From the NCBI RefSeq assembly GCF_029589435.1, contig NZ_JARRAG010000002.1, positions 62,001-126,000 on the forward strand: a stretch of 64,000 nucleotides of DNA, given 5' to 3'. This document shows, piece by piece, positions 1-8,194 of the stretch. The notes beneath the pieces were generated by a model. That model was not told the origin of the DNA and did no database searches. It saw only the letters and a program-made list of their open reading frames with translations. Made by a program: the position numbers and the translations under genes. Position 1 is the first letter of the stretch, and each line of letters begins with the position of its first letter. The DNA is from Paludisphaera mucosa (GTDB lineage Bacteria > Planctomycetota > Planctomycetia > Isosphaerales > Isosphaeraceae).

Positions 1-1
1 A

Positions 2-427
2 TCGCTGGAGCGCCGCCCCTCGCTGAAGGGCCTGGGCGTCGACGTCCAGACCCGCGGCGACGTCGCCACGATCACGGGCAAGGTCCCTTCCGCCTACGAG
101 GCGATGCTCGCGTACCGGGCCGTCGAGCAGACCGCGGGCGTCCGCGAGGTCGTCGACGACCTGGAATTCCCCCTGCCCGACGAGGATCATCCCAACCCGC
201 TGCGGACCAAGGGCCGGCCCGACGACCTCGAGCCCTATTTCCTGCACCAGATCCGCCGCCACGCCGGCCAGTCCGCGCACGTCGACCGGGTCCGCGTGCA
301 GGGCGACGTCGTGCAGGTGCGCGGCTCGCTGCCGCCGGCAGAAGATCCGGCGCGGCTCGACGCCCTGCTCCGCTCGATCCCTCTGCTCCGCGATTTCCAC
401 ATCGAATCCACCTTTACGGCCGACTGA
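2..427 (+). CDS. BON-domain protein, 5' end missing
   Basis: The gene enters from the left edge; the frame is open from base 2 to a TGA at 425-427, giving about 141 visible C-terminal codons. The visible part begins inside a BON fold: a short strand with the pattern GDVATITGKVPS is followed by a helix and then GVREVVDDL, typical of BON domains. After a linker a second, weaker copy follows (VQGDVVQVRGSLP, then a helix and LLRDFHI), so the protein appears to carry tandem BON repeats. BON domains are small lipid- or envelope-binding modules, usually in exported proteins. The N-terminus, and any signal peptide, lie outside the window, so the full architecture is unknown. Confidence 0.7.
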   Translation, partial: SLERRPSLKGLGVDVQTRGDVATITGKVPSAYEAMLAYRAVEQTAGVREVVDDLEFPLPDEDHPNPLRTKGRPDDLEPYFLHQIRRHAGQSAHVDRVRVQGDVVQVRGSLPPAEDPARLDALLRSIPLLRDFHIESTFTAD

Positions 428-666
428 ATCGGCCGCCGCGCGACACTGAGAAGGATAGGCGGACTCTCCGCCCCCTCGACGCGACCGCCGGAAAATAGGT
501 CGCAAATCGCGAGGGGGTTTGACCTTGATCGAATCTCGGCGACCCGCTTAGGATGACCTCCCACTCGGGGGGAGTCTCCCCACGCCCGCCTGCGCGCCGG
601 GGATCATCGTCGATCTTCGGACGGGCCGCCATTCGATCACGACGCGAGAAAGAGGATCGACGACGC

Positions 667-2694
667 ATGATCGCCAACAAGGAGGGTGGCGCTCCCCAGG
701 GCACCACGGCCCATTCCTTCATCCGGTCGTCGATGCCCCGAGAGTCGGCCCTCGCCCGCGGCCACGACGCCGCGCTCGACCGGACCCGGAACTGGCTGCG
801 GAACGGCCAGCAGGCCGACGGCCACTGGGTGGGCGAGCTCGAAGGCGACTCGATCCTGGAATCCGAATCCATCCTCCTCATGGCCTTCTTCGGCCGCGAG
901 CGCGAGGAGGTCTGCCGTCGCTGCGCCCGCTACCTGCTGAAGCACCAGCTCCCCGAGGGGGGCTGGCCCAACTATCCCGGCGGACCCGCCGAGATCAGCA
1001 CGTCGGTGAAGGCGTACTTCGCACTGAAGCTCACGGGCACGCCCGTCGACGACCCGGCGATGGTCAAGGCGCGGGCGGCCGTGCTCGCCCAGGGGGGCGC
1101 GGCGGCCTGCAACAGCTTCACGCGGTTCTACCTCGCCCTGCTGGGCCAGATCTCGTACGACGACTGCCCGACCGTGCCGCCCGAGATGGCCCTGATCCCC
1201 TCGCGGCTGGACTTCAGCCTCAGCGCGATGTCGGCCTGGACGCGGTCGATCGTCGTGCCGCTCTCGATCGTCTCGCACTGCAAGCCGGTCCGGAAGCTCC
1301 CCCCCGAGCGCGGGATCCACGAGCTGTTCATCGCCGGCGACAAGCGCTGGAAGAAACCGAGTCAACCGTTCTTCTCGTGGGGCCGGTTCTTCCTGACCGT
1401 CGACCGCGGCCTGAAGTGGGCCGACCGCCTGCTGCCGACCTCGTGGCGTCGTCGCGGGCTCCAGGCGGCGCATCGCTGGATGGTCGAGCACTTCGAGGAC
1501 TCCGACGGGCTGGGGGCGATCTACCCGCCCATGATCTACACGATCCTGGCCCTCAAGTGCCTGGACTACGACGACGATTCGCCGGCCGTGGCCTGGGCCT
1601 GGCGCCAGCTCGACGACCTGCGGATCGAGGAAGGCGACACGACCCGCTTCCAGCCCTGCGTCTCGCCCGTGTGGGACACGGCGATCGCGGCCATCGCGCT
1701 GGCGGACGCCGAGGACGCGACCGACGAGCCCGCCATCGAGAAGGCGGCGGACTGGCTGCTCGGCAAGGAGCTGCGCCGCGGCGGCGACTGGCAGGTGCGC
1801 CGGCCGGGCGTCGAGCCCACGGGCTGGCACTTCCAGTACGCCAACGGCTTCTATCCCGACATCGACGACACGGCCATGGTCCTGATGGCCCTGCTCCGGT
1901 CGTCCGAGGCCGACGAGCCCCGCTTCGCCGAGGCGATCAAGCGCGGCGTCGACTGGCTGCTCGCCATGCAGAACCGCGACGGCGGCTGGGCGGCGTTCGA
2001 CGTCGACATCGACAACGAGGTCCTGACCAAGGTCCCGTTCGCCGACCACAACGCCATGCTCGACCCGAGCTGCGCCGACATCACCGCCCGGGTGATCGAG
2101 GCCCTCGGCGACCTCGGCTACGCCCTCGACCACCCGGCCGTCGCCCGCGGCCTGGACTACCTCTGGCGGACGCAGGAGCCCGAGGGCTGCTGGTACGGCC
2201 GCTGGGGCGTGAACTACATCTACGGCACCTGGCAGGTCCTGCAGGGCCTCAAGGCGATCGACCACCCGATGGACGCCCCGGCGCTCGTGCGGGCGGCCGA
2301 CTGGCTCGAATCGGTCCAGCAGCCGTGCGGCGGCTGGGGCGAGACCTGCCGGACCTACGACGAGCCCGAGCTGAAGGGGACCGGCGCCCCGACCGCCTCG
2401 CAGACCTCCTGGGCGCTGCTCGGCCTGATCTCGGCGGGGCGGGCCTCCTCCCCCGCCGTCGCCCGGGGGATCCAGCACCTGGTCGACACCCAGCTGGAGG
2501 ACGGCTCGTGGGACGAGCCCGAATTCACCGGGACGGGCTTCCCGCGGGTCTTCTACCTGCGGTATCACCTGTACCGGGTCTCGTTCCCGCTCATGGCGAT
2601 CGCCCGCTACGGCCGGGCCGTCGCCCGGGAGCGGAGCCTCGCCCCCGGCGCGCTGGCGAGCCGCATCCCGGCCGACCCCCGGCCGATCGCCTGA
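667..2694 (+). CDS. shc: Squalene-hopene cyclase
   Basis: Cyclises squalene to hopene/hopanol, the committed step of hopanoid synthesis, as a monotopic membrane enzyme. The 675-residue product shows the DIDDTA motif at 398-403; the middle Asp (D400) corresponds to the catalytic proton donor of the family. Several QW-type repeats are visible (QNRDGGW and QQPCGGWGE, among others), and the length fits the family. I chose the ATG at 667. An upstream in-frame ATG at 553 adds 38 Arg/Ser-rich residues unlike the family and sits in a possible -10 (TAGGAT, 549-554). ATG 733 is also possible. hpnH and hpnG follow on the same strand, which supports a hopanoid operon. Confidence 0.95.
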   Translation: MIANKEGGAPQGTTAHSFIRSSMPRESALARGHDAALDRTRNWLRNGQQADGHWVGELEGDSILESESILLMAFFGREREEVCRRCARYLLKHQLPEGGWPNYPGGPAEISTSVKAYFALKLTGTPVDDPAMVKARAAVLAQGGAAACNSFTRFYLALLGQISYDDCPTVPPEMALIPSRLDFSLSAMSAWTRSIVVPLSIVSHCKPVRKLPPERGIHELFIAGDKRWKKPSQPFFSWGRFFLTVDRGLKWADRLLPTSWRRRGLQAAHRWMVEHFEDSDGLGAIYPPMIYTILALKCLDYDDDSPAVAWAWRQLDDLRIEEGDTTRFQPCVSPVWDTAIAAIALADAEDATDEPAIEKAADWLLGKELRRGGDWQVRRPGVEPTGWHFQYANGFYPDIDDTAMVLMALLRSSEADEPRFAEAIKRGVDWLLAMQNRDGGWAAFDVDIDNEVLTKVPFADHNAMLDPSCADITARVIEALGDLGYALDHPAVARGLDYLWRTQEPEGCWYGRWGVNYIYGTWQVLQGLKAIDHPMDAPALVRAADWLESVQQPCGGWGETCRTYDEPELKGTGAPTASQTSWALLGLISAGRASSPAVARGIQHLVDTQLEDGSWDEPEFTGTGFPRVFYLRYHLYRVSFPLMAIARYGRAVARERSLAPGALASRIPADPRPIA

Positions 2695-2781
2695 CCCGTC
2701 CGCACCCCCGTCCATCCCGTCCGATCCGATCCGGTCCGCCCGATTCGGTGCACGCAAGCAGAACAAGGGAGTGATCGCCGC

Positions 2782-3783
2782 ATGCGTTTCCCATTGCAGA
2801 TGACCAGCCGGATCGCCGGTTACATCGCCAAGAAGAAGCTCTCCCGGGCCAAGAAGTTCCCGATGGTCCTGATGCTGGAGCCGCTCCACGCCTGCAACCT
2901 GACCTGCACCGGCTGCGGGCGGATCCGCGAGTATTCGCAGACGATCAAGCAGAAGCTCTCGATCGACGAGTGCCTCGCCGCGGTCGACGAATGCGGCGCG
3001 CCGGTGGTCTCGATCTGCGGCGGCGAGCCGATGATCTATCCCGGGATCGGCGAGCTGACCGCCAAGATCCTGGAGCGCAAGAAGGTCGTCTACCTCTGCA
3101 CCAACGGCATGTTCATCCGCAAGAAGATCGCCGACTTCAAGCCCAGCTCCCGATTCTTCTTCAACGTCCACTTCGACGGCATGCGCGAGAACCACGACAT
3201 CGCCGTCGAGCGCAAGGGCGTCTTCGACGCGGCCGTCGACGGAGTCAAGGCGGCCAAGGAGGCCGGCTTCCTCGTCTGCACCAACACGACGGTCTTCCAC
3301 GAGACCGACATGAACGAGCTGGACGAGCTGTTCGGCTACCTCACGAGCATCGACGTCGACGGCTTCCTGATCTCGCCGGGCTACGGCTACGCCGCGGTCG
3401 ACTCGAAAGACATGTTCATGACCCGCGCCGACATCCGGACCAAGTTCCGGGCGGCCGAGGCCATGTTCCGCAAGTACCGGTTCTACTCGTCGCCGATCTA
3501 CCTGGAATTCCTCCAGGGCAAGCGCGAGCTGAGCTGCACCGCCTGGGCCAACCCCACCCGCAACATCAAGGGGTGGAAGGGCCCGTGCTACCTCATCACG
3601 GACATCCACCACCCGACCTTCGGCGACCTGATCAACAAGACGGAGTGGGAAGACTACGGCCCGGGCAAGGACCCGCGCTGCGAGAACTGCATGATGCACT
3701 CGGGCTTCGAGACCTCGGCCGCCCTGGGCGTCAACAGCCGCCTGGGCGACACCCTCAAGATGGTCAAGTGGCAGTTCCTTTGA
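2782..3783 (+). CDS. hpnH: Adenosyl-hopene transferase (radical SAM) HpnH
   Basis: Couples a 5'-deoxyadenosyl radical to hopene (diploptene) to give adenosylhopane, the first step of extended C35 hopanoid side-chain synthesis. The radical-SAM cluster motif is C38-x3-C42-x2-C45 (CNLTCTGC), followed by the GGEPMIYP segment typical of SAM binding. The 333-residue length and the C-terminal Cys cluster (CENCMMH) match HpnH. The start ATG lies 87 bp after shc with AGGGAG upstream. The next gene, HpnG, begins across this gene's stop codon, so the two are probably translationally coupled. Confidence 0.93.
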   Translation: MRFPLQMTSRIAGYIAKKKLSRAKKFPMVLMLEPLHACNLTCTGCGRIREYSQTIKQKLSIDECLAAVDECGAPVVSICGGEPMIYPGIGELTAKILERKKVVYLCTNGMFIRKKIADFKPSSRFFFNVHFDGMRENHDIAVERKGVFDAAVDGVKAAKEAGFLVCTNTTVFHETDMNELDELFGYLTSIDVDGFLISPGYGYAAVDSKDMFMTRADIRTKFRAAEAMFRKYRFYSSPIYLEFLQGKRELSCTAWANPTRNIKGWKGPCYLITDIHHPTFGDLINKTEWEDYGPGKDPRCENCMMHSGFETSAALGVNSRLGDTLKMVKWQFL

Positions 3784-4541
3784 GCCGACCCGGGGACGCA
3801 CGCCTGGCCCCACCGCCCACCCCGGCCGACGTCGGCGTCGTCATGGCGATGCCGATGGAGGCCGGCCACCTGATCGACAAGCTTTCGAAGGTCCGCCGCT
3901 ACACGGCCCGCTCGCTGACGGTCGTGGAGGGCGAGCTTGAGGGCCGCCTGCTCGTGGTGGTCGCCTCGGGCGTCGGCCCCGCCTCGGCCCGCCGCGGCGT
4001 CGCCCACCTGCTCGACGGCCACCGCCCGCGGGTGCTGGTCTCGGCCGGCTTCGCCGGCGCCCTCGACCCGGCCCTGAACCGCAACGACCTCGTCGTCCCG
4101 CGATCGGTCGCCGACGCCTCGGGCGCGGTCGTCGAGCTGCACGCGAGCGTCGCGGAATCCGTCCCGGGCCTTCGGGTCGTCGACCGCCTGCTCCTGGTCG
4201 ACCGCGTGATCTCCGGCGTCCAGGAGAAGGCCCGTCTCCGCGAGGAGCACCGGGCCGACCTGATCGACATGGAGACCTTCGCCGCGGCCGTCGCCGCCCG
4301 CGACCGCAGCATCCCCTTCTTCTCGCTCCGCGTCGTCAGCGACGACGCCCGGACCGAGCTGCCGCCCGAGATCGGCCGGCTCCTGAACACGACCGGCAGC
4401 TACCGCGTCGGCGCGGCCCTGCGCGCCTTGTGGGGCCGGCCGTCGGCCGTCAAGGACTTCTGGTCGCTCCACGCCCAGGCGATGGCGAGCGCCGACCGGC
4501 TGGCCGACGGGCTCCAGGTCTTCCTGCGGAGCCTGGCGTAG
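3780..4541 (+). CDS. hpnG: Hopanoid-associated phosphorylase HpnG
   Basis: A nucleoside phosphorylase/nucleosidase-fold protein thought to remove adenine from adenosylhopane to give ribosylhopane. The visible features are the first beta strand VGVVMAMPMEA, the central VLVSAGFAGAL, and LIDMETFAAA, whose Met-Glu pair binds ribose in the MTAN/PNP superfamily. No ATG precedes the first beta strand. The internal ATG at 3843 would cut that strand, so translation probably starts at TTG 3780, overlapping the hpnH stop (TTGA), giving about 253 residues. The start is therefore inferred. It ends 6 bp from a convergent gene. Confidence 0.8.
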   Translation: MSRPGDARLAPPPTPADVGVVMAMPMEAGHLIDKLSKVRRYTARSLTVVEGELEGRLLVVVASGVGPASARRGVAHLLDGHRPRVLVSAGFAGALDPALNRNDLVVPRSVADASGAVVELHASVAESVPGLRVVDRLLLVDRVISGVQEKARLREEHRADLIDMETFAAAVAARDRSIPFFSLRVVSDDARTELPPEIGRLLNTTGSYRVGAALRALWGRPSAVKDFWSLHAQAMASADRLADGLQVFLRSLA

Positions 4542-4547
4542 ACTTGG

Positions 4548-5012
4548 TCAGGGCGTCTTCGCCGCGGGGGCCGGTGCCGCGCCGGGCGAGAGCGACCCTC
4601 GGACCGGCTTGGTCGCGGCGGCGGAGGCGCCCGCGCGGACCCGCTGGGCCTGGGCGTCGGGCGCGAGCATGCTGTCGACGCCCATCGTCGCCAGCGGGGC
4701 GACCAGGCACATCAGCAAGGCCCCCAGCCCCAGGGCGTGCCAGGGGTGGAACTGGAGGATCAGCATGAAGGCCCCGACCCAGACGATCCCCTGCAAGACC
4801 GTCCACAGCACGTTCGTCGTGAACATCGACTCGAACGAGGGGTGGAAGTAGGTCATCACCAGGCCCAGGACCACCGAGGCCAGCGTCACCTTCAGCCCGG
4901 CCCGCGGAGTCACCTGGTCGTAGAGGGCGTCCTGCGCGATCTCGACCGCTACGAAGCAGCCGACGAAGGCCACCAGCCAGTAGATGGCGAACGTGAAGAG
5001 CAGGGTCCACAT
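4548..5012 (-). CDS. Small multi-pass membrane protein, unknown function
   Basis: A 154-residue protein starting at ATG 5012 (MWTLLFTF), with GGGA about 9 bases upstream; a TTG at 5027 would add five residues. It has about four hydrophobic segments: 2-24, 40-58, 70-90 and 92-112. The remainder is an Ala/Pro-rich, probably cytoplasmic or periplasmic tail of about 40 residues (AGASAAATKPV, then GAAPAPAAKTP). The helices are reminiscent of DUF1761-type small membrane proteins, but I do not recognise a family with confidence. It is convergent with hpnG and divergent from the TIM-barrel gene at 5190. Confidence 0.6.
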   Translation of the reverse strand: MWTLLFTFAIYWLVAFVGCFVAVEIAQDALYDQVTPRAGLKVTLASVVLGLVMTYFHPSFESMFTTNVLWTVLQGIVWVGAFMLILQFHPWHALGLGALLMCLVAPLATMGVDSMLAPDAQAQRVRAGASAAATKPVRGSLSPGAAPAPAAKTP

Positions 5013-5130
5013 GGGCGGGCGTCCCAAGATGCCGGGCGGTTGATCCGGGTCCTCGTCGAGCGGTCCGACGTATCGTACTCGGAAGCCCCGCGCCGCACCA
5101 CCGGCCCCTGGAGGTTTCGCGCCGAACTGC

Positions 5131-5136
5131 TATCAT
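5131..5136 (+). promoter_or_regulatory. Possible -10 element for the gene at 5190
   Basis: TATCAT sits in the divergent gap between 5012 and 5190, about 54 bases before the start codon. It matches five of six positions of the sigma-70 -10 consensus. No good -35 is seen at the right spacing, so confidence is low. Confidence 0.3.
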
Positions 5137-5189
5137 CGCGGAGAGGGACGCGAACGAGCCTTCCGGACGCGACGCGAGACACGCCCCCG

Positions 5190-6014
5190 ATGATCCGCCT
5201 CAGCGCCTTCGCCGACGAGATCTCCCAGGACCCGGGGGAGCAGATCGACGTCTTGACCCGCCACGGCGTCAAGCACATCGAATTCCGCGCCATCCACGGG
5301 ACCAACGTGCTCGACCTCTCCGAGGAGCAGCACCGGGACTTCCGAGCCCGCCTGAAGGACGCCGGCTTCGGCCTCAGCGCCGTGGGCTCGCCGATCGGCA
5401 AGATCAGGATCACCGACCCCTTCGACGAACACCTCGCCCGCTTCGCCCGGGCCCTCGACGTCGCCGACTTCTACGAGTGCGCCCGCATCCGGGTCTTCAG
5501 CTTCTACATGCCCCCCGGCGACGACCCGGCGATCCATCGCTCGGCCGTGGTCGATCGCATGGCCGAGCTGGCCGAGGTCGCCCTGGAACGCGGCGTCGTC
5601 CTGTACCTGGAGAACGAGAAGGGCATCTACGGCGACCGTGCCGACCGCGTCCACGACCTGCTGACGACGGTGGACTCGCCCGCCCTGACGCACGCCTTCG
5701 ACCCCGCGAACTACGTCGAGGTCGGCCAGGCGATCGACGCGGCCTGGACGCTCCTGCGGCCGTTCGCCGCCCACTTCCACGTCAAGGACTACAGCGAAGA
5801 GCAGCACCGCAACGTCCCCGCCGGCGAGGGGGACGGCCAGATCCCCGTCCTGCTCGAAGACGCCGTACGCCACGGCTACGACGGCTTCGTCGTGCTCGAA
5901 CCCCACCTCACCGTGGCGGAGCTGTCGTACGGGTTCACCGGCCCGGAACGCTTCGCCGACGCGGCCAACGCCCTCAAGCGCATCCTTGACGAGAAATCGA
6001 TCCCGTTCGCCTGA
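5190..6014 (+). CDS. Sugar phosphate isomerase/epimerase-like TIM barrel
   Basis: A 274-residue protein of the AP-endonuclease-2/xylose-isomerase-like TIM-barrel superfamily, which act as cytoplasmic sugar or inositol isomerases and epimerases. Typical metal-ligand strands can be seen: YLENEKGIYGD (Glu ligand), THAFDPANYVE (His/Asp), HFHVKDY (His-x-Lys-Asp) and FVVLEPHL (Glu). No signal peptide is present. The substrate cannot be read from sequence. It is followed 38 bp downstream by a second, Tat-exported TIM barrel, suggesting one transcription unit. Confidence 0.8.
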   Translation: MIRLSAFADEISQDPGEQIDVLTRHGVKHIEFRAIHGTNVLDLSEEQHRDFRARLKDAGFGLSAVGSPIGKIRITDPFDEHLARFARALDVADFYECARIRVFSFYMPPGDDPAIHRSAVVDRMAELAEVALERGVVLYLENEKGIYGDRADRVHDLLTTVDSPALTHAFDPANYVEVGQAIDAAWTLLRPFAAHFHVKDYSEEQHRNVPAGEGDGQIPVLLEDAVRHGYDGFVVLEPHLTVAELSYGFTGPERFADAANALKRILDEKSIPFA

Positions 6015-6052
6015 ACTCCAATCGACCCGCCCTTCCAGCCCAGGAGCCTCCC

Positions 6053-7009
6053 ATGAGTCGTCACGAATCGCTCAACCGTCGCTCGTTCCTCCAAGGCGCC
6101 GCGGCCGGCGGCGCGCTGCTCGGCCTCGGCCTGCGCGGCGGCCTGGCGTTCGCCGCCGACGTCACCGGCGCGCCCAAGTCGGGCAAGATCGGCGACTTCA
6201 AGATCTCGCTGGCCGAGTGGTCGCTGCACAAGGCGCTCCGCGCCAAGAAGATCGACAACCTCGACTTCCCCAAGATCGCCCGCGAGGAGTTCGGCATCGA
6301 AGGGGTCGAGTACGTCAACCAGTTCTTCAAGGACAAGGCCCACGACTCGGTCTACCTGAAAGACCTCAAGAAGCGCGCCGCCGACCACGGCGTCACCAAC
6401 GTGCTGATCATGATCGACGGCGAGGGCGACCTGAGCGCCCCCGAGAAGGCCGACCGCGACAAGGCCGTCGACAACCACAAGAAGTGGGTCGACGCCGCCG
6501 TCGCCCTGGGCTGCCACGCCATCCGCGTCAACACCGGCGAGCACTACACCCCGACCGAGGTGACGAAGGCGGCCGAGGCCTGCGGCGCGCTGGCCGCCTA
6601 CGGCAAGGAGCACAAGATCCACGTCATCTGCGAGAACCACGGCGGCCCGTCCAGCAACCCGGACGCCCTGCTCGCCCTGATCAAGGCCGTCGGCAGCCCG
6701 TACTTCGGCACCCTGCCCGACTTCGGCAACTTCCCCAAGTCCGGCGGCAAGTACTCGATCGACGTCTACGACGCCATCGCCCGCATGATGCCCTTCGCCA
6801 AGGGAGTCTCGGCCAAGAGCTACGACTTCGACGACAAGGGGAACGAGTCCAACCTCGACTTCGGCCGGATCATGAAGATCGTCACCGACTCGGGCTACGA
6901 CGGCTTCGTCGGCATCGAGTACGAGGGCGGCGGCCTGAGCGAGCCCGAGGGGATCAAGGCCACCAAGAAGCTCCTCGAGAAGCTCCGCGGCTCGGAATAC
7001 CACGCCTGA
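6053..7009 (+). CDS. Tat-exported sugar isomerase/epimerase-like TIM barrel
   Basis: A 318-residue protein with an N-terminal twin-arginine signal (NRRSFLQ, residues 9-15), a hydrophobic Gly/Ala/Leu stretch and an AFAAD cleavage region near residues 34-38. The mature part is a xylose-isomerase-like TIM barrel, with metal-site strands seen as VICENHGG, FGTLPDFGNF and FVGIEYEGG. It lies just downstream of a cytoplasmic relative. Tat export implies folding with a metal cofactor before export, a common pattern for planctomycete periplasmic sugar enzymes. AGGAG precedes the ATG by 7 bases. The substrate is unknown. Confidence 0.82.
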   Translation: MSRHESLNRRSFLQGAAAGGALLGLGLRGGLAFAADVTGAPKSGKIGDFKISLAEWSLHKALRAKKIDNLDFPKIAREEFGIEGVEYVNQFFKDKAHDSVYLKDLKKRAADHGVTNVLIMIDGEGDLSAPEKADRDKAVDNHKKWVDAAVALGCHAIRVNTGEHYTPTEVTKAAEACGALAAYGKEHKIHVICENHGGPSSNPDALLALIKAVGSPYFGTLPDFGNFPKSGGKYSIDVYDAIARMMPFAKGVSAKSYDFDDKGNESNLDFGRIMKIVTDSGYDGFVGIEYEGGGLSEPEGIKATKKLLEKLRGSEYHA

Positions 7010-7035
7010 GCGACCGCGACTCCGCATCGATCCGG

Positions 7036-7070
7036 CGCGGACCCGGCCTTGACCGGGTCCGCGTCGTTTC
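7036..7070 (+). terminator. Stem-loop terminator after 6053-7009
   Basis: A perfect 10-bp inverted repeat, GCGGACCCGG (7037-7046) and CCGGGTCCGC (7053-7062), has a 6-base loop and one further C-G pair outside. It is followed by the T-rich GTCGTTTCGT. It sits 27 bases after the TIM-barrel stop and before the polysaccharide locus. The T-tract is weak, as expected in a high-GC genome. Confidence 0.6.
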
Positions 7071-7154
7071 GTAAGGTACGCGACGAAATCGGCGGATTGC
7101 GGCGCGCAGGCCGCGGAGACGCCCCGAGCCACGACGAACGACGACGAATCAGGG

Positions 7155-8099
7155 ATGGAACCCGTGTCGCTCGATCGCACCCAGATCCTGGTGCTCAACT
7201 ACAACGGCCGGGCGCTCCTGCAGGAGTGCCTCCCCTCGGTGATCGAGGCCGCGCGCCGATCGCCCGTCCCCTGCGGGGTCGTCGTGGTCGACAACGACTC
7301 GACCGACGACTCGCTCGCCCGGCTGGCCTTCGAGTTCCCCGACGTCCGCGTCGTCCGCCGGCCCAACCGCGGGCTCGCCTCGTTCAACGACGTGTTGCAG
7401 GAGCTGGACGAGCCCGTCGTCCTGCTGCTCAACAACGACGTCAAGCTCGCCCCCGAAGCCGTCGGCCCGCTGCTCCGCCCCTTCGCGGAAAGGCCCGACG
7501 CGCTCTTCTCAGCGCCCCTCTGCTGGACCTTCGACGGCCGGCTCTACGAGGGGATGCGGACGCGGGTCCGGACGCGGTTCGGCCTCGTGCAGGGGATGTG
7601 CCGCGTGCCGGGCCACGAGGCCCGCATCCACGAGGCCGACCTGACCGCCGCCGCGGGACCCATCCTGGCCGTCGACCGTGCCCGGTTCCTGGCGATCGGC
7701 GGCTACGATCCCATTTACTTCCCCGGCCGCATCGAGGACCTCGACCTCGGCTTCCGGGCCTGGATGGCCGGGCTCCGTGGCTACTACGTCCCCGAGTCGA
7801 CCGCCTACCACAAGGGGTTCGCCACCTTCGCGCCGGAGCTGGGAGAGGCCCGCTGCGACGGCCTGGCGATCCGAAATACGTTGATCTTCGCGTGGAAGAA
7901 CCTCCGCGGCGTGCGGCTGGCGAAGCACCTCGGCTGGCTGGCCGTCCGGCTGGCCCGGGGCGGGCGGGCCTTCCGCCGGGCCTTCCTCGAGGCGGCCTCG
8001 CGTTGGCCCGAGGTCGCCAGGGCCCGAAGCGCCCTGCACGCGGGATCGACCGGCTGGGTCGAGCGCCAGGAGGCGTTCTTCCGCCGCTTCGACTGGTGA
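7155..8099 (+). CDS. Glycosyltransferase family 2
   Basis: A 314-residue GT-A fold glycosyltransferase of the rhamnosyltransferase/WbbL-like GT2 group. The N-terminus shows ILVLNYNGR. It is followed by VVVVDNDSTDDS, binding the nucleotide base, and LLLNNDVKL, which takes the DxD-equivalent position. A later acidic segment, GRIEDLDLGFRAW, carries the ED and Asp residues of the catalytic region. The C-terminal 80 residues are Arg-rich and amphipathic, suggesting membrane association. ATG 7155 is used; GTG 7164 is an alternative. It is the first gene of the eight-gene envelope-polymer run extending to 14799. Confidence 0.88.
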   Translation: MEPVSLDRTQILVLNYNGRALLQECLPSVIEAARRSPVPCGVVVVDNDSTDDSLARLAFEFPDVRVVRRPNRGLASFNDVLQELDEPVVLLLNNDVKLAPEAVGPLLRPFAERPDALFSAPLCWTFDGRLYEGMRTRVRTRFGLVQGMCRVPGHEARIHEADLTAAAGPILAVDRARFLAIGGYDPIYFPGRIEDLDLGFRAWMAGLRGYYVPESTAYHKGFATFAPELGEARCDGLAIRNTLIFAWKNLRGVRLAKHLGWLAVRLARGGRAFRRAFLEAASRWPEVARARSALHAGSTGWVERQEAFFRRFDW

Positions 8100-8194
8100 T
8101 CGCATGACGATCCGGCGGAGGGTCGCGAAGGAATCGCGACGGACGCCGGGTCGAGACCGACCGAGGGGAACGAACGACCGCAGGGAGGCGAAGG

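Noticed and set aside
553-666. Upstream in-frame start for squalene-hopene cyclase
   Set aside because: The 38 extra residues are Arg/Ser-rich and unlike family N-termini, and the ATG lies in a possible -10 element.
637-3813. Very long open frame on the minus strand across the hopanoid genes
   Set aside because: It lies antisense to shc and hpnH, which have clear motifs. Its product is Arg/Asp/Val-rich low complexity without any domain, as expected from third-position GC bias.
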